64,000 nucleotides of DNA, taken from positions 62,001-126,000 of the forward strand of contig NZ_JAYFFI010000003.1 of the NCBI RefSeq assembly GCF_036289405.1. Reading direction: 5' to 3'. The notes under the pieces are model-generated. The model was not told where the DNA came from, did no database searches, and saw only the letters and a list, made by a program, of their open reading frames with translations. The position numbers and the translations under genes were made by a program. Shown here piece after piece: positions 26,633 through 33,594 of the stretch (positions within the stretch are counted from its first letter, which is position 1; the number at the start of each line of letters is the position of its first letter). This DNA comes from Pseudoramibacter faecis (GTDB lineage Bacteria; Bacillota; Clostridia; Eubacteriales; Eubacteriaceae).

Positions 26633-27427
26633 TTATTTCCTTCCGACAAGCAGAGCCGAACCAGCAAGTCCGAGCCATACAGCCTCTTTATGCCCCATAA
26701 ACCTTCCATCCGTGGTATCGATCAGGCGCACATCCTCATATCCTTCTGCCCTCAGTCTTTGAATAAATACATCCATATCACCGTAGCGCGGCTTGCTCAT
26801 CATATCATGAATAGCAAAAATACCGCCCTTTTTCAGCACACGCAGCGTCTCCAGCAGAAGCCTTTGCTTATCCTGTCCCGCAATATTGTGATAAACATAG
26901 TTGCTTGTCACCGCGTCAAAGCTCTCATCTTCAAACGGAAGCTTCACCGCATTGCCTTCCTCAAACCGCACATTGGATACGCCTTCCGCTCTTGCGTTGT
27001 CCTCACAGCGTTTCTTCGTAAACACAGTTTTATATGAACCGCTCCAGATATCGCAGCCTGTCATATGCGCTTTCGGGTTCCTCTTTGCGCAGGCGATAGT
27101 CAGTGCGCCGCTGCCGCAGCCGACATTCAGGCCGACGCCGCCGTCGGGAATCCTTACATGCTCCGCCGTTCCCTCTACGATGGTCTTGGCAAGCTTTCTT
27201 TTGCCCTTATAATCAAAAGTCCTGTACAGTACCGTCATCCACACGGCAAAAAACAGCAGTGCAAGTGTTCCGATGCCGGGAACAAGGGCACAGATGAGCC
27301 TCACTGTTCCATGCAGGATCAGCCCCGTTACGCCGAACAGGATGAACACGATAAAAAACAGCGCAGTTCCGGCAAACAGCCCTTTCAACAGGCTTTCCGG
27401 CACCCAGTTTTTGTAGTCAGGCTTCAT
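26633..27427 (-). CDS. Membrane-anchored class I SAM methyltransferase
   Basis: A 264-residue protein with two N-terminal membrane segments (about residues 15-40 and 45-68) and a cytosolic Rossmann methyltransferase domain. SAM motif I is VGLNVGCGSGALTIACAKR, followed by GCDIWSG and FDAVTSNYVYHNI. It starts 3 bases after the stop of the methyltransferase/ATC-hydrolase fusion gene. Substrate is not evident. Confidence 0.85.
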   Translation of the reverse strand: MKPDYKNWVPESLLKGLFAGTALFFIVFILFGVTGLILHGTVRLICALVPGIGTLALLFFAVWMTVLYRTFDYKGKRKLAKTIVEGTAEHVRIPDGGVGLNVGCGSGALTIACAKRNPKAHMTGCDIWSGSYKTVFTKKRCEDNARAEGVSNVRFEEGNAVKLPFEDESFDAVTSNYVYHNIAGQDKQRLLLETLRVLKKGGIFAIHDMMSKPRYGDMDVFIQRLRAEGYEDVRLIDTTDGRFMGHKEAVWLGLAGSALLVGRK

Positions 27428-27430
27428 TTT

Positions 27431-28792
27431 CTATTTGTACCCCCTTCCCTGTGTGAATACCGGCGGCCAGTATTCCATCGGCTTTTCACCGATCTTTATT
27501 TTGAAATCGCAGAAATCACCATCCTCAAAGCAGGTGTGTTCACGGAAAAGCGGCACGCCGAGAACGCCGAACATGACATAGTCCAGATTGCAGAGATACG
27601 GCATATATGCTTCATATCCGTACTGCTTTGCAAAATCAGCCAGAGGACAGACCAGATTGTGATAGCTGAAATCATATCCCTCTTCCGGCGGGATCTGTGT
27701 CTTGGTTTCAAAGCTGCCGGGGTTTTCCGCCGCATTGACAGCGTTTTTAGCATCCTTTTTCATGAATATCCTGTTCAAAAGCCTTGTATTCTTACATAAC
27801 TTACCTATGCTTTTCCGAAGGATCCACGGCATTTTCATGGTCATGCGCTCATAGCTCATAACCATGAGACGTCCCGTTTCTTCCAGATCAACACCGTATT
27901 TTTGAAGCACTTCACCCATAGCGACAAAGCTGTATGCGCCCGTCAGGTTACGTGTGCCGCTGATACGCTTCCCGCCGATATAGGGAAACCTTTCCAGAAG
28001 TTCCGCTTCATAATATGCCCATATCTCTTCAAATACATCACCGTACTTCTTTCCGCCGGCATCTTCCAGCTCAGTACGGATCAAAGAAAGCATCTTCTTC
28101 ATATCTTTTTTCAGCTTATCCTTGTTTTCGGCATAATATGTATGCATGGTTTTCTCCCTCCCCTTTTCTCGCTTTATTGCAATGACCGTTATCCACGGCT
28201 TTGATCTGTGATGGTCACTGGTAACTTCAGAAAATCCGACAGTCCGCAGTGCCGCCTCCAGCTCCTTGGCGGTATAGGTTTTCACCCGTCGATGATCTTT
28301 TCGAAATTTTTGACTTGCAGCATCTCTTCCATCCGATTCGTTGGAAATCAGAAAACATCCGCCGGGCTTCAGCACCCTGTAAACCTCGGAAAAGCACTTT
28401 TCAAGACCCGGCCAGAAATAAACCGTTTCAAACGCCGTAGCGAGGTCAAACGATCCGTCGGAAAAGGGTAGTGCCGACACATCACCCTGCAGGACCTTGC
28501 AATGCCCTGCCCTAACCATCGCTTTATTGTATTCTTTTGCCTTTTCCACAAACAGAGAAGAATAGTCCACGGCAGTCACATGGGCCTGCGGATATCTTTT
28601 AAGCAGCTCTCCGGCATTTCTGCCCGCGCCGCAGCCAAGCTCAAGGATATTCTCAGGGCTGATCTGCCGCAGATGCGACATGCCCCAGTCCGCCATCCTT
28701 GCATGGCCTGCATTCATGGCGCGGAGCATGATTCTGCCGAGTCTGCCCTCAGGCTTTCTTGTCTGGTTGAAAAATTTCTTTAAAACGCCCAT
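27431..28792 (-). CDS. Fusion of SAM methyltransferase and ATC-hydrolase-like domain
   Basis: A 453-residue protein. Residues 1-210 form a class I methyltransferase (ILELGCGAGRNAGELLKRYP motif I; FDLATAFETVYFW). Residues 215-453 resemble the L-2-amino-thiazoline-4-carboxylic acid (ATC) hydrolase family, starting MHTYYAENKDKLKKDMKKML and ending in the DFSYHNLVCPLADFAKQYG and HTCFEDGDFCDFKIKIG regions with Cys and His residues. At the join, GGGGAGGGAGAAAACC stands before the ATG of the second half, a ribosome binding site for a separate gene. So this is either a recent stop-codon loss or a fusion that can also produce the second half alone. It is first in the four-gene operon. Confidence 0.8.
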   Translation of the reverse strand: MGVLKKFFNQTRKPEGRLGRIMLRAMNAGHARMADWGMSHLRQISPENILELGCGAGRNAGELLKRYPQAHVTAVDYSSLFVEKAKEYNKAMVRAGHCKVLQGDVSALPFSDGSFDLATAFETVYFWPGLEKCFSEVYRVLKPGGCFLISNESDGRDAASQKFRKDHRRVKTYTAKELEAALRTVGFSEVTSDHHRSKPWITVIAIKREKGREKTMHTYYAENKDKLKKDMKKMLSLIRTELEDAGGKKYGDVFEEIWAYYEAELLERFPYIGGKRISGTRNLTGAYSFVAMGEVLQKYGVDLEETGRLMVMSYERMTMKMPWILRKSIGKLCKNTRLLNRIFMKKDAKNAVNAAENPGSFETKTQIPPEEGYDFSYHNLVCPLADFAKQYGYEAYMPYLCNLDYVMFGVLGVPLFREHTCFEDGDFCDFKIKIGEKPMEYWPPVFTQGRGYK

Positions 28793-28860
28793 CTTATGCC
28801 TGCGCTCTTTTTCACTTAAAAATCAATTCAAATCCGAACAACTTCGTAATAACTTAGCAA

Positions 28861-28898
28861 ATGGCGGTAACACCTTGAAAACACGGCGTTCCCGCCAT
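28861..28898. repeat. Long hairpin near integrase end
   Basis: Arms ATGGCGGTAACACC and GGCGTTCCCGCCAT with one internal mismatch and a 10-base loop. GCCATTTACT follows and is repeated 88 bases further at 28982, just before the integrase stop. It lies in the likely end region of the integrative element and could be a terminator or part of the attachment region. Confidence 0.45.
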
Positions 28899-28992
28899 TT
28901 ACTTTTGGGGAGATGGTAGGCAAGTATCCGAAAATCCTCGCGTGGTTTTCCGTTCAGAAGTGGTACGCAAGTAGTAAAAGAGCCATTTACTA

Positions 28993-30225
28993 TTACGCCG
29001 CAAGAGCCTCTTTCTGCTCCGCAATCTGCACGGGTTTCTGCTCCAGACGCTCCATTTCAGCCTTGGCTGAGTCAAAATCAGCATGGGCATAATAATTCAA
29101 TGTCATCGTGATATTTGAATGGCCCATGATGTATTGCAGTGCTTTAGGATTCATCCCCGCATTGGCCATTCGCGTGCAGAATGTATGGTGGAACGTGTGA
29201 GGAGTGACATTGAACAGAGGATCGTCCTTGTGTGACTTGTTGTACTTCTTCACGATGTTCTTTACCAGTGTTTCTACATTGCAGGCTACCTGCGGCGTTC
29301 CATCCCGTTTGAGGAACAGGAAATTGCTGTACCCGCCAACGGTGAATGTCTCATTCTGGTCATGGCTCTTGACGATTCGTTGTAGCGCGTCATACGCTCT
29401 TTCCGTCATGGGCACCTGCCGGCTGCCGCACTTTGTTTTTGGCTCTGTGATGTAGTAGCCTAAGTCCGTGTCGCGGAGTAGCTGATGGTCAACCAGGATC
29501 AGGCGATTGGTGAAGTCCAGCGCCGTTGTCAGCCCACAAAGTTCGGAAACGCGCAGCCCGGCTTCCATCAGGACGATGATCTCGTCCACATTTCTTTGAT
29601 ACACAGGGTCATTCGCTATAAAGTCAATCAGACTGTCGGCCTGTTCCAGCGTGAGTGCCTGTTTGGGCTTGCTGTCGTCCTCGATGACGGTGTTGAGCGC
29701 GAAGTTGAATGGATTTTTCCTAACGCAGTCATCTTCGATCGCCATTTGAAAGGACGCTTTCAAGGATCGTTTGAAATTGTTGATACTCTGAAAAGAAAAC
29801 CCTTTTTCGCTCATGCGGATCGCCCATTCTTTTGCATCCGACGGTTTCACACTGTCGATGCTCCTTGCGCCCAGTGGATCGTCTTGTAACAGGCTCATCA
29901 GATACGCTCGCCCTTTAACCGTGTTGGGCTTTACGTTTTTACGCTGATTATTCTGCTTGGCGTAGAGCTGGCAGACAGTCATTTTCTTTCCGACTGTATC
30001 AATACCGTCATCCAGGTCTTTGCGGATTTCCTTGACCTTTTCCCGGAGTGAGATACCGTCTCTTTTCCCGGTTGGTGTCTTATCCGTTGCGACCAGTTTC
30101 CACGCATAAACAAATTGAGGCTTGCCATACACATCGGTATACTTGTAAACGTATCTCCCGTCTTTTCTCTGGCTTTCTCCGGTCCTTAATATTCTTCCTT
30201 TATTATCGCGTCTCTTAACTGACAT
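28993..30225 (-). CDS. int: Tn916-type tyrosine integrase with His in place of catalytic Arg
   Basis: A 410-residue phage-type integrase of the Tn916/Tn1549 class with an N-terminal arm-binding domain, a core-binding domain and a C-terminal catalytic domain. Catalytic positions seen: first Arg in EAGLRVSELCGL, His in NVTPHTFHHTFCTRMA, His in YIMGHSNI and Tyr in TLNYYAHAD. In the HxxR motif the second catalytic Arg is replaced by His (CAC instead of CGC, plus-strand codon 29188-29190). The start at 30225 follows AAGGAG. It is last in the string PemK - excisionase - integrase. With this substitution strand exchange should be severely impaired. Confidence 0.9.
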   Translation of the reverse strand: MSVKRRDNKGRILRTGESQRKDGRYVYKYTDVYGKPQFVYAWKLVATDKTPTGKRDGISLREKVKEIRKDLDDGIDTVGKKMTVCQLYAKQNNQRKNVKPNTVKGRAYLMSLLQDDPLGARSIDSVKPSDAKEWAIRMSEKGFSFQSINNFKRSLKASFQMAIEDDCVRKNPFNFALNTVIEDDSKPKQALTLEQADSLIDFIANDPVYQRNVDEIIVLMEAGLRVSELCGLTTALDFTNRLILVDHQLLRDTDLGYYITEPKTKCGSRQVPMTERAYDALQRIVKSHDQNETFTVGGYSNFLFLKRDGTPQVACNVETLVKNIVKKYNKSHKDDPLFNVTPHTFHHTFCTRMANAGMNPKALQYIMGHSNITMTLNYYAHADFDSAKAEMERLEQKPVQIAEQKEALAA

Positions 30226-30310
30226 GATCACAGCTCCTTTCCGTCCCGGAACGATCCTGATACGCTATATGCTCATTATACCGTTTTTTTGGCCCGCCGC
30301 AATTCTGCGA

Positions 30311-30514
30311 TTAAACAACGTCCAGTGCATCAATGATTTTTTCAAACTGCTTGCGCTTGATCTGGATACGGTTGCCGTTCATAATCAACCATCCTGCGTC
30401 GGGATTATCTTCAGCCAGCTTGCGCAGCTTCTTTTCCCCGATACGGAAATACTTTGCCGCTTCTTCAATGGTCAGCGTATACTTTTCCCAAATCGGGACC
30501 TCCGTATAATTCAT
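30311..30514 (-). CDS. xis: Excisionase, Tn916 Xis type
   Basis: A 67-residue winged-helix DNA-bending protein (YTLTIEEAAKYFRIGEKKLR and GWLIMNGNRIQIKRKQFEKI) that assists excision by the integrase encoded about 85 bases downstream. The start at 30514 follows GAGGAGGTTCACA. It comes 13 bases after the PemK stop. Confidence 0.9.
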   Translation of the reverse strand: MNYTEVPIWEKYTLTIEEAAKYFRIGEKKLRKLAEDNPDAGWLIMNGNRIQIKRKQFEKIIDALDVV

Positions 30515-30527
30515 TGTGAACCTCCTC

Positions 30528-31043
30528 TCATTTTCTTGGCACAAGCTCATACTCATACCCCATCCGGTGGTTGCAATAAGTACAGGTGTCTCGTTCCTGG
30601 TTCTCCGTCACGCGAACAAGGTCGTATTTCCCATTCAGCCGGAAATTGTCTGCACAAGGCTTGCAGAGGCAAAGGACAAGATTTTCCCGTATTGGAATAA
30701 GCCCGACGCTGATCGCCAAAGCATGATTCATGTCGTGCAAATGCTCATCTGACAGCCTGCCGACGTATTTCTCCAGACGCTGCTTATCCAGCGTCCGAAG
30801 CTGTTCCAGCAGGATCACTGAGGGCAGTTCCAGGCCATACCCGGCTCCGATAAAACAGTGGGTCGGCTGTTTTGCCTTTGCATCCACCTTGCTTGTGACC
30901 GCAGCAACAACCACGGTTGGGCTGTGCTTGTTGCCTGTATCGTTCTGAATGATAACCACCGGGCGATACCCCATTTGCTCCGAGCCGATCCCCGCACCGA
31001 GATCGGCAAAGTAAATGTCCCCGCGTTTATATATCTGATTCAT
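30528..31043 (-). CDS. PemK/MazF-family protein with C-terminal zinc-ribbon-like cysteines (copy B)
   Basis: A 171-residue protein. Its first 110 residues match the PemK/MazF endoribonuclease fold (RGDIYFADLG, GSEQMGYRPVVIIQND, VVVAAVTSKVD, LPSVILLEQLRTLDK). The tail adds two cysteine groups (CLCKPCADNF and CTYCNHRMGYEYEL) that could bind zinc. No antitoxin gene is adjacent; the next genes are xis and int. The start at 31043 follows AGGAGGTG. It may act as a regulator or stabiliser of the element rather than a classical toxin; that is inference. A frameshifted paralog is at 14884-15403. Confidence 0.85.
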   Translation of the reverse strand: MNQIYKRGDIYFADLGAGIGSEQMGYRPVVIIQNDTGNKHSPTVVVAAVTSKVDAKAKQPTHCFIGAGYGLELPSVILLEQLRTLDKQRLEKYVGRLSDEHLHDMNHALAISVGLIPIRENLVLCLCKPCADNFRLNGKYDLVRVTENQERDTCTYCNHRMGYEYELVPRK

Positions 31044-31069
31044 CTGCGCACCTCCTGTAAAATAGTGAG

Positions 31070-31600
31070 GCAGCGACATACTGCTGCCTATGTAAAAGCC
31101 GGACAAAAGGCATGGCAAAACAGACGGGCGCTATTATGCTCGCCTGAAACATGCTGGTTGTCCGGCTGTTTCTTCTTGTAGAGCCTATTTGTCCTCGACA
31201 CCCCGGCTCATCGCGGGAAGTCACCAGACGGCTGACGGTGTATCAGCTCCACGGGAATCTCACCCCCGGCAGGATCTCTGTCGGCTGCTCTCATTGCGTG
31301 CGACGCCTCACGCCGGAACCGGCGCTGTACGCTCAAGCTGTGACTGAACAGGAGTATCTTTGACCCCATTGCCTGTCGTGGCCACGCCGGGGACCACCTG
31401 GCGTTTATAGCCGGCTGTTTACCGCTCCGTGCGGAGGATGACAAGCCGAAAACAAGAATGTATGCGCTTTCGCTGCTTTCCTCCGCGCATCATGGCGCAG
31501 CCGCTAACGTGGCTTATGCTTTCCTGGCAATAACAATGGGAATGTGCCTGATGAATGGGTATTCTGTTGTCAAGGTTCCGTAGGGAGCAGTCCGTATAAA
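31070..31600. repeat. Conserved non-genic block, copy B
   Basis: Counterpart of 15450-15950, between PemK and the sigma-like gene. The core (31190-31368) differs from copy A by 10 bases, all changing amino acids in the plus-strand frame. It is more likely structural RNA or regulatory DNA than a gene. Confidence 0.6.
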
Positions 31601-31641
31601 AAGACCTCTCACTCTATTTGTCGTTAAGTGCTGTACACCCT

Positions 31642-32091
31642 TTATTTCAAAAAAGCTTTCAACTTTTTCAGGATGCACTTCATGCGCTTATGTACTGCAT
31701 TGGGATATCCGCCTAATTCCTGCGCATAGGCGCGGATTGACTTGCCCTCAAAGAAAAGCGCATGGATGAGCGAGTATTCCTCATCGGTTAATTTCTCCAA
31801 CGCCCGGTGCAGCTCATCTTCTGCCAGCTTGCGGAGTACGGCATCCTCCACGCTTTCGCCGGTGTCAGAAAACTGCCTGGCGTTGTCGTCAATCAGGCGG
31901 TCCAGAGAATCTTCTCTGCTGGGAATGACTCGCTGTACAGTACCATCCTTTGCCAATATGATTCGCTCTGTCTTCAGATCTGTTTCGAAGTAACGCATTT
32001 TTCGGTCACCCTGCATATAGACCTGATAGACCTCCTCCGTAACTTCAATGAGCTGGCCGTTGATCCAAAGTTTTCTTTTGTTATCATTCAT
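31642..32091 (-). CDS. Sigma-70 region 4-like DNA-binding protein (copy B)
   Basis: A 149-residue paralog of the 16004-16453 protein with the same architecture: N-terminal LWINGQLIEVTEEVYQVYMQ and a C-terminal helix-turn-helix region (YAQELGGYPNAVHKRMKCIL). The start at 32091 follows GGAGGTGCAAA. The tract 31901-32040 is identical base for base to 16263-16402 although the flanks have diverged. It lies in the PemK-sigma-XRE regulatory module of the ICE. Confidence 0.85.
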   Translation of the reverse strand: MNDNKRKLWINGQLIEVTEEVYQVYMQGDRKMRYFETDLKTERIILAKDGTVQRVIPSREDSLDRLIDDNARQFSDTGESVEDAVLRKLAEDELHRALEKLTDEEYSLIHALFFEGKSIRAYAQELGGYPNAVHKRMKCILKKLKAFLK

Positions 32092-32537
32092 TTTGCACCT
32101 CCGAATCGCACGAAAACCTTTAGGGTTCGTTTGAGTCGGGGGGACTGCGGCAATGACGTTGCCGCTCTGAACGGGATATAGAAAAGCGCCTGCAACACAG
32201 CAGAAGTTGCTGCGATACAGGCGCATAGCTGTATTCTATTTCATGTTTATCCTGAACTGACAGTTCAGAGAGCGGCGCATAGGAACGCCAGGCGGCACAA
32301 ATGCTTTTTTTGGCCGGGCCGCCCTGTTAGTCAGGCTGAAGAAAAACAACCGCTTTTAACGATCAGGACATGGTTGAAATAGGACCAACGCATAACAAGA
32401 CCTCCCATTGACACTTTGGCGGGACGGTCTTGTGTGTGCTTTCGCTTATTGAACCACTATGCCATCTATAATTGAACTTTCGAGCCATTATCAAAAAGGC
32501 AGAAAAAGTTAGAATTATAGATGGAGGTGAACTGAGA

Positions 32538-32876
32538 GTGCATAATATTCCTGAATCACTGGGCCACACCGTGAAAGCAGCACGAGAGAGGGCCGGAATC
32601 ACCATTGAAGAACTGGCGGAAAAAGCGAGTATTTCAGAACGCTATCTATACCGAATTGAGAATGAGGGGAACAAACCCAGCTATGACGTTCTCTATCGGA
32701 TCATCCGGGCATTGAATGTATCTGCCGATATTTTCTTCTACCCGGAAAAGCGTACTGTCGATACTGAGGTCGATCATCTTCTCCGCATGCTTTGTAATGG
32801 AAACGGGAGGGCCCTGGAAGTAATCAAGGCCACCGCGACGGCCCTTATCAATACCGTCCCTGAAAAGCAGCCGTGA
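32538..32876 (+). CDS. XRE-family helix-turn-helix regulator
   Basis: A 112-residue protein with an N-terminal Cro/C1 domain (HTVKAARERAGITIEELAEK, ASISERYLYRIENEGNKPSY). It starts at a GTG (32538) 9 bases after GGAGGTG. It is divergent from the sigma-like gene, with an upstream region of about 450 bases (32092-32537) that has no other gene. It is the probable control switch of the element. The first element keeps only a 21-codon deletion derivative. Confidence 0.88.
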   Translation: MHNIPESLGHTVKAARERAGITIEELAEKASISERYLYRIENEGNKPSYDVLYRIIRALNVSADIFFYPEKRTVDTEVDHLLRMLCNGNGRALEVIKATATALINTVPEKQP

Positions 32877-32972
32877 GGCTGCTTTTTCCGTTCTGGCTCT
32901 AACAGCCTTTTTCATAAGCAAATAATCTCCGTATAATGAAATGAGCCGATGATGGCAGTCGTTGACTGTCGA

Positions 32973-33164
32973 TCATCGGCTCTGCGTCTTAGCGTCTGGC
33001 TCCTTGATGATTGTGATATTACCTTGTTTCAGGTCTATCAGTGTTTCTTTCCGGCACTTAGGACAGAAAAGTGGGAAGTTTATCAATACCGTATCCTTGC
33101 GGATTTTTATTCGGGTTTTGCCTCCGCAAACGGAACAGATCACCCATTTCTTTTGCCCGGCCAT
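32973..33164 (-). CDS. Cysteine-rich KTR-domain protein (ICE copy)
   Basis: A 63-residue protein with CxxC pairs (VICSVCGGKTRIKIRKDT and FCPKCRKETLIDL) and the KTQSR end. It lies 6 bases after the broken DtxR-family gene. The stop codon sits in a long stem (GAGCCGATGATCGACAGTC paired with its complement, 32942-32983). The function of the family is unknown. Confidence 0.8.
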   Translation of the reverse strand: MAGQKKWVICSVCGGKTRIKIRKDTVLINFPLFCPKCRKETLIDLKQGNITIIKEPDAKTQSR

Positions 33165-33170
33165 TTCTAA

Positions 33171-33581
33171 TCAGGGGTCGCTTTCCTTGCCCGGTTTGAG
33201 ATCACAGGTATCTGCAAACGGACACGTTTTTTGTTCCTGTCCCTTGAGCTTCTGAAAGGAATCATCACTGATTGTGTGTTCCATTTTACAGGCTTCGGCC
33301 TCGGCGGTACTGGCGTCAACCCCTGCTCCGGTAAGCTGCTCCGCAAAATACTGGTGGCGCTCATAGAGCTTTTTGCAATTTCCTGACCCGAATCTGTCAG
33401 GTTGATGGCGGAATCGTCATTCATTATAAGATAGCTTCTCTCACGCAATTGCTTGACCGCATGGCTGACACTGGGTCTTGAAACTCCCATACAGTCAGCA
33501 ACTTCCGAAGAGCGTACCGTTTTCTTTTGCCAAAATGTAAATGACTTTCAAATAATCTTCGCCGGAAGCATAAAGTTTCAT
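33171..33581 (-). pseudogene. DtxR/MntR-family metal-dependent repressor, two frameshifts
   Basis: In pieces the gene reads MKLYASGEDYLKVIYILAKE (wing-helix start), DCMGVSRPSVSHAVKQLRE, then (after loss of one A in a run near 33370) YFAEQLTGAGVDASTAEAEA, CKMEHTISDDSFQKLKG and CPFADTCDLKPGKESDP. A first frameshift is near 33520. Intact members bind Fe2+ or Mn2+ and repress metal-uptake genes. It directly follows the cassette B transporters, so it was probably their iron-responsive repressor. Confidence 0.75.
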
Positions 33582-33594
33582 GTCCCACCTCGCG

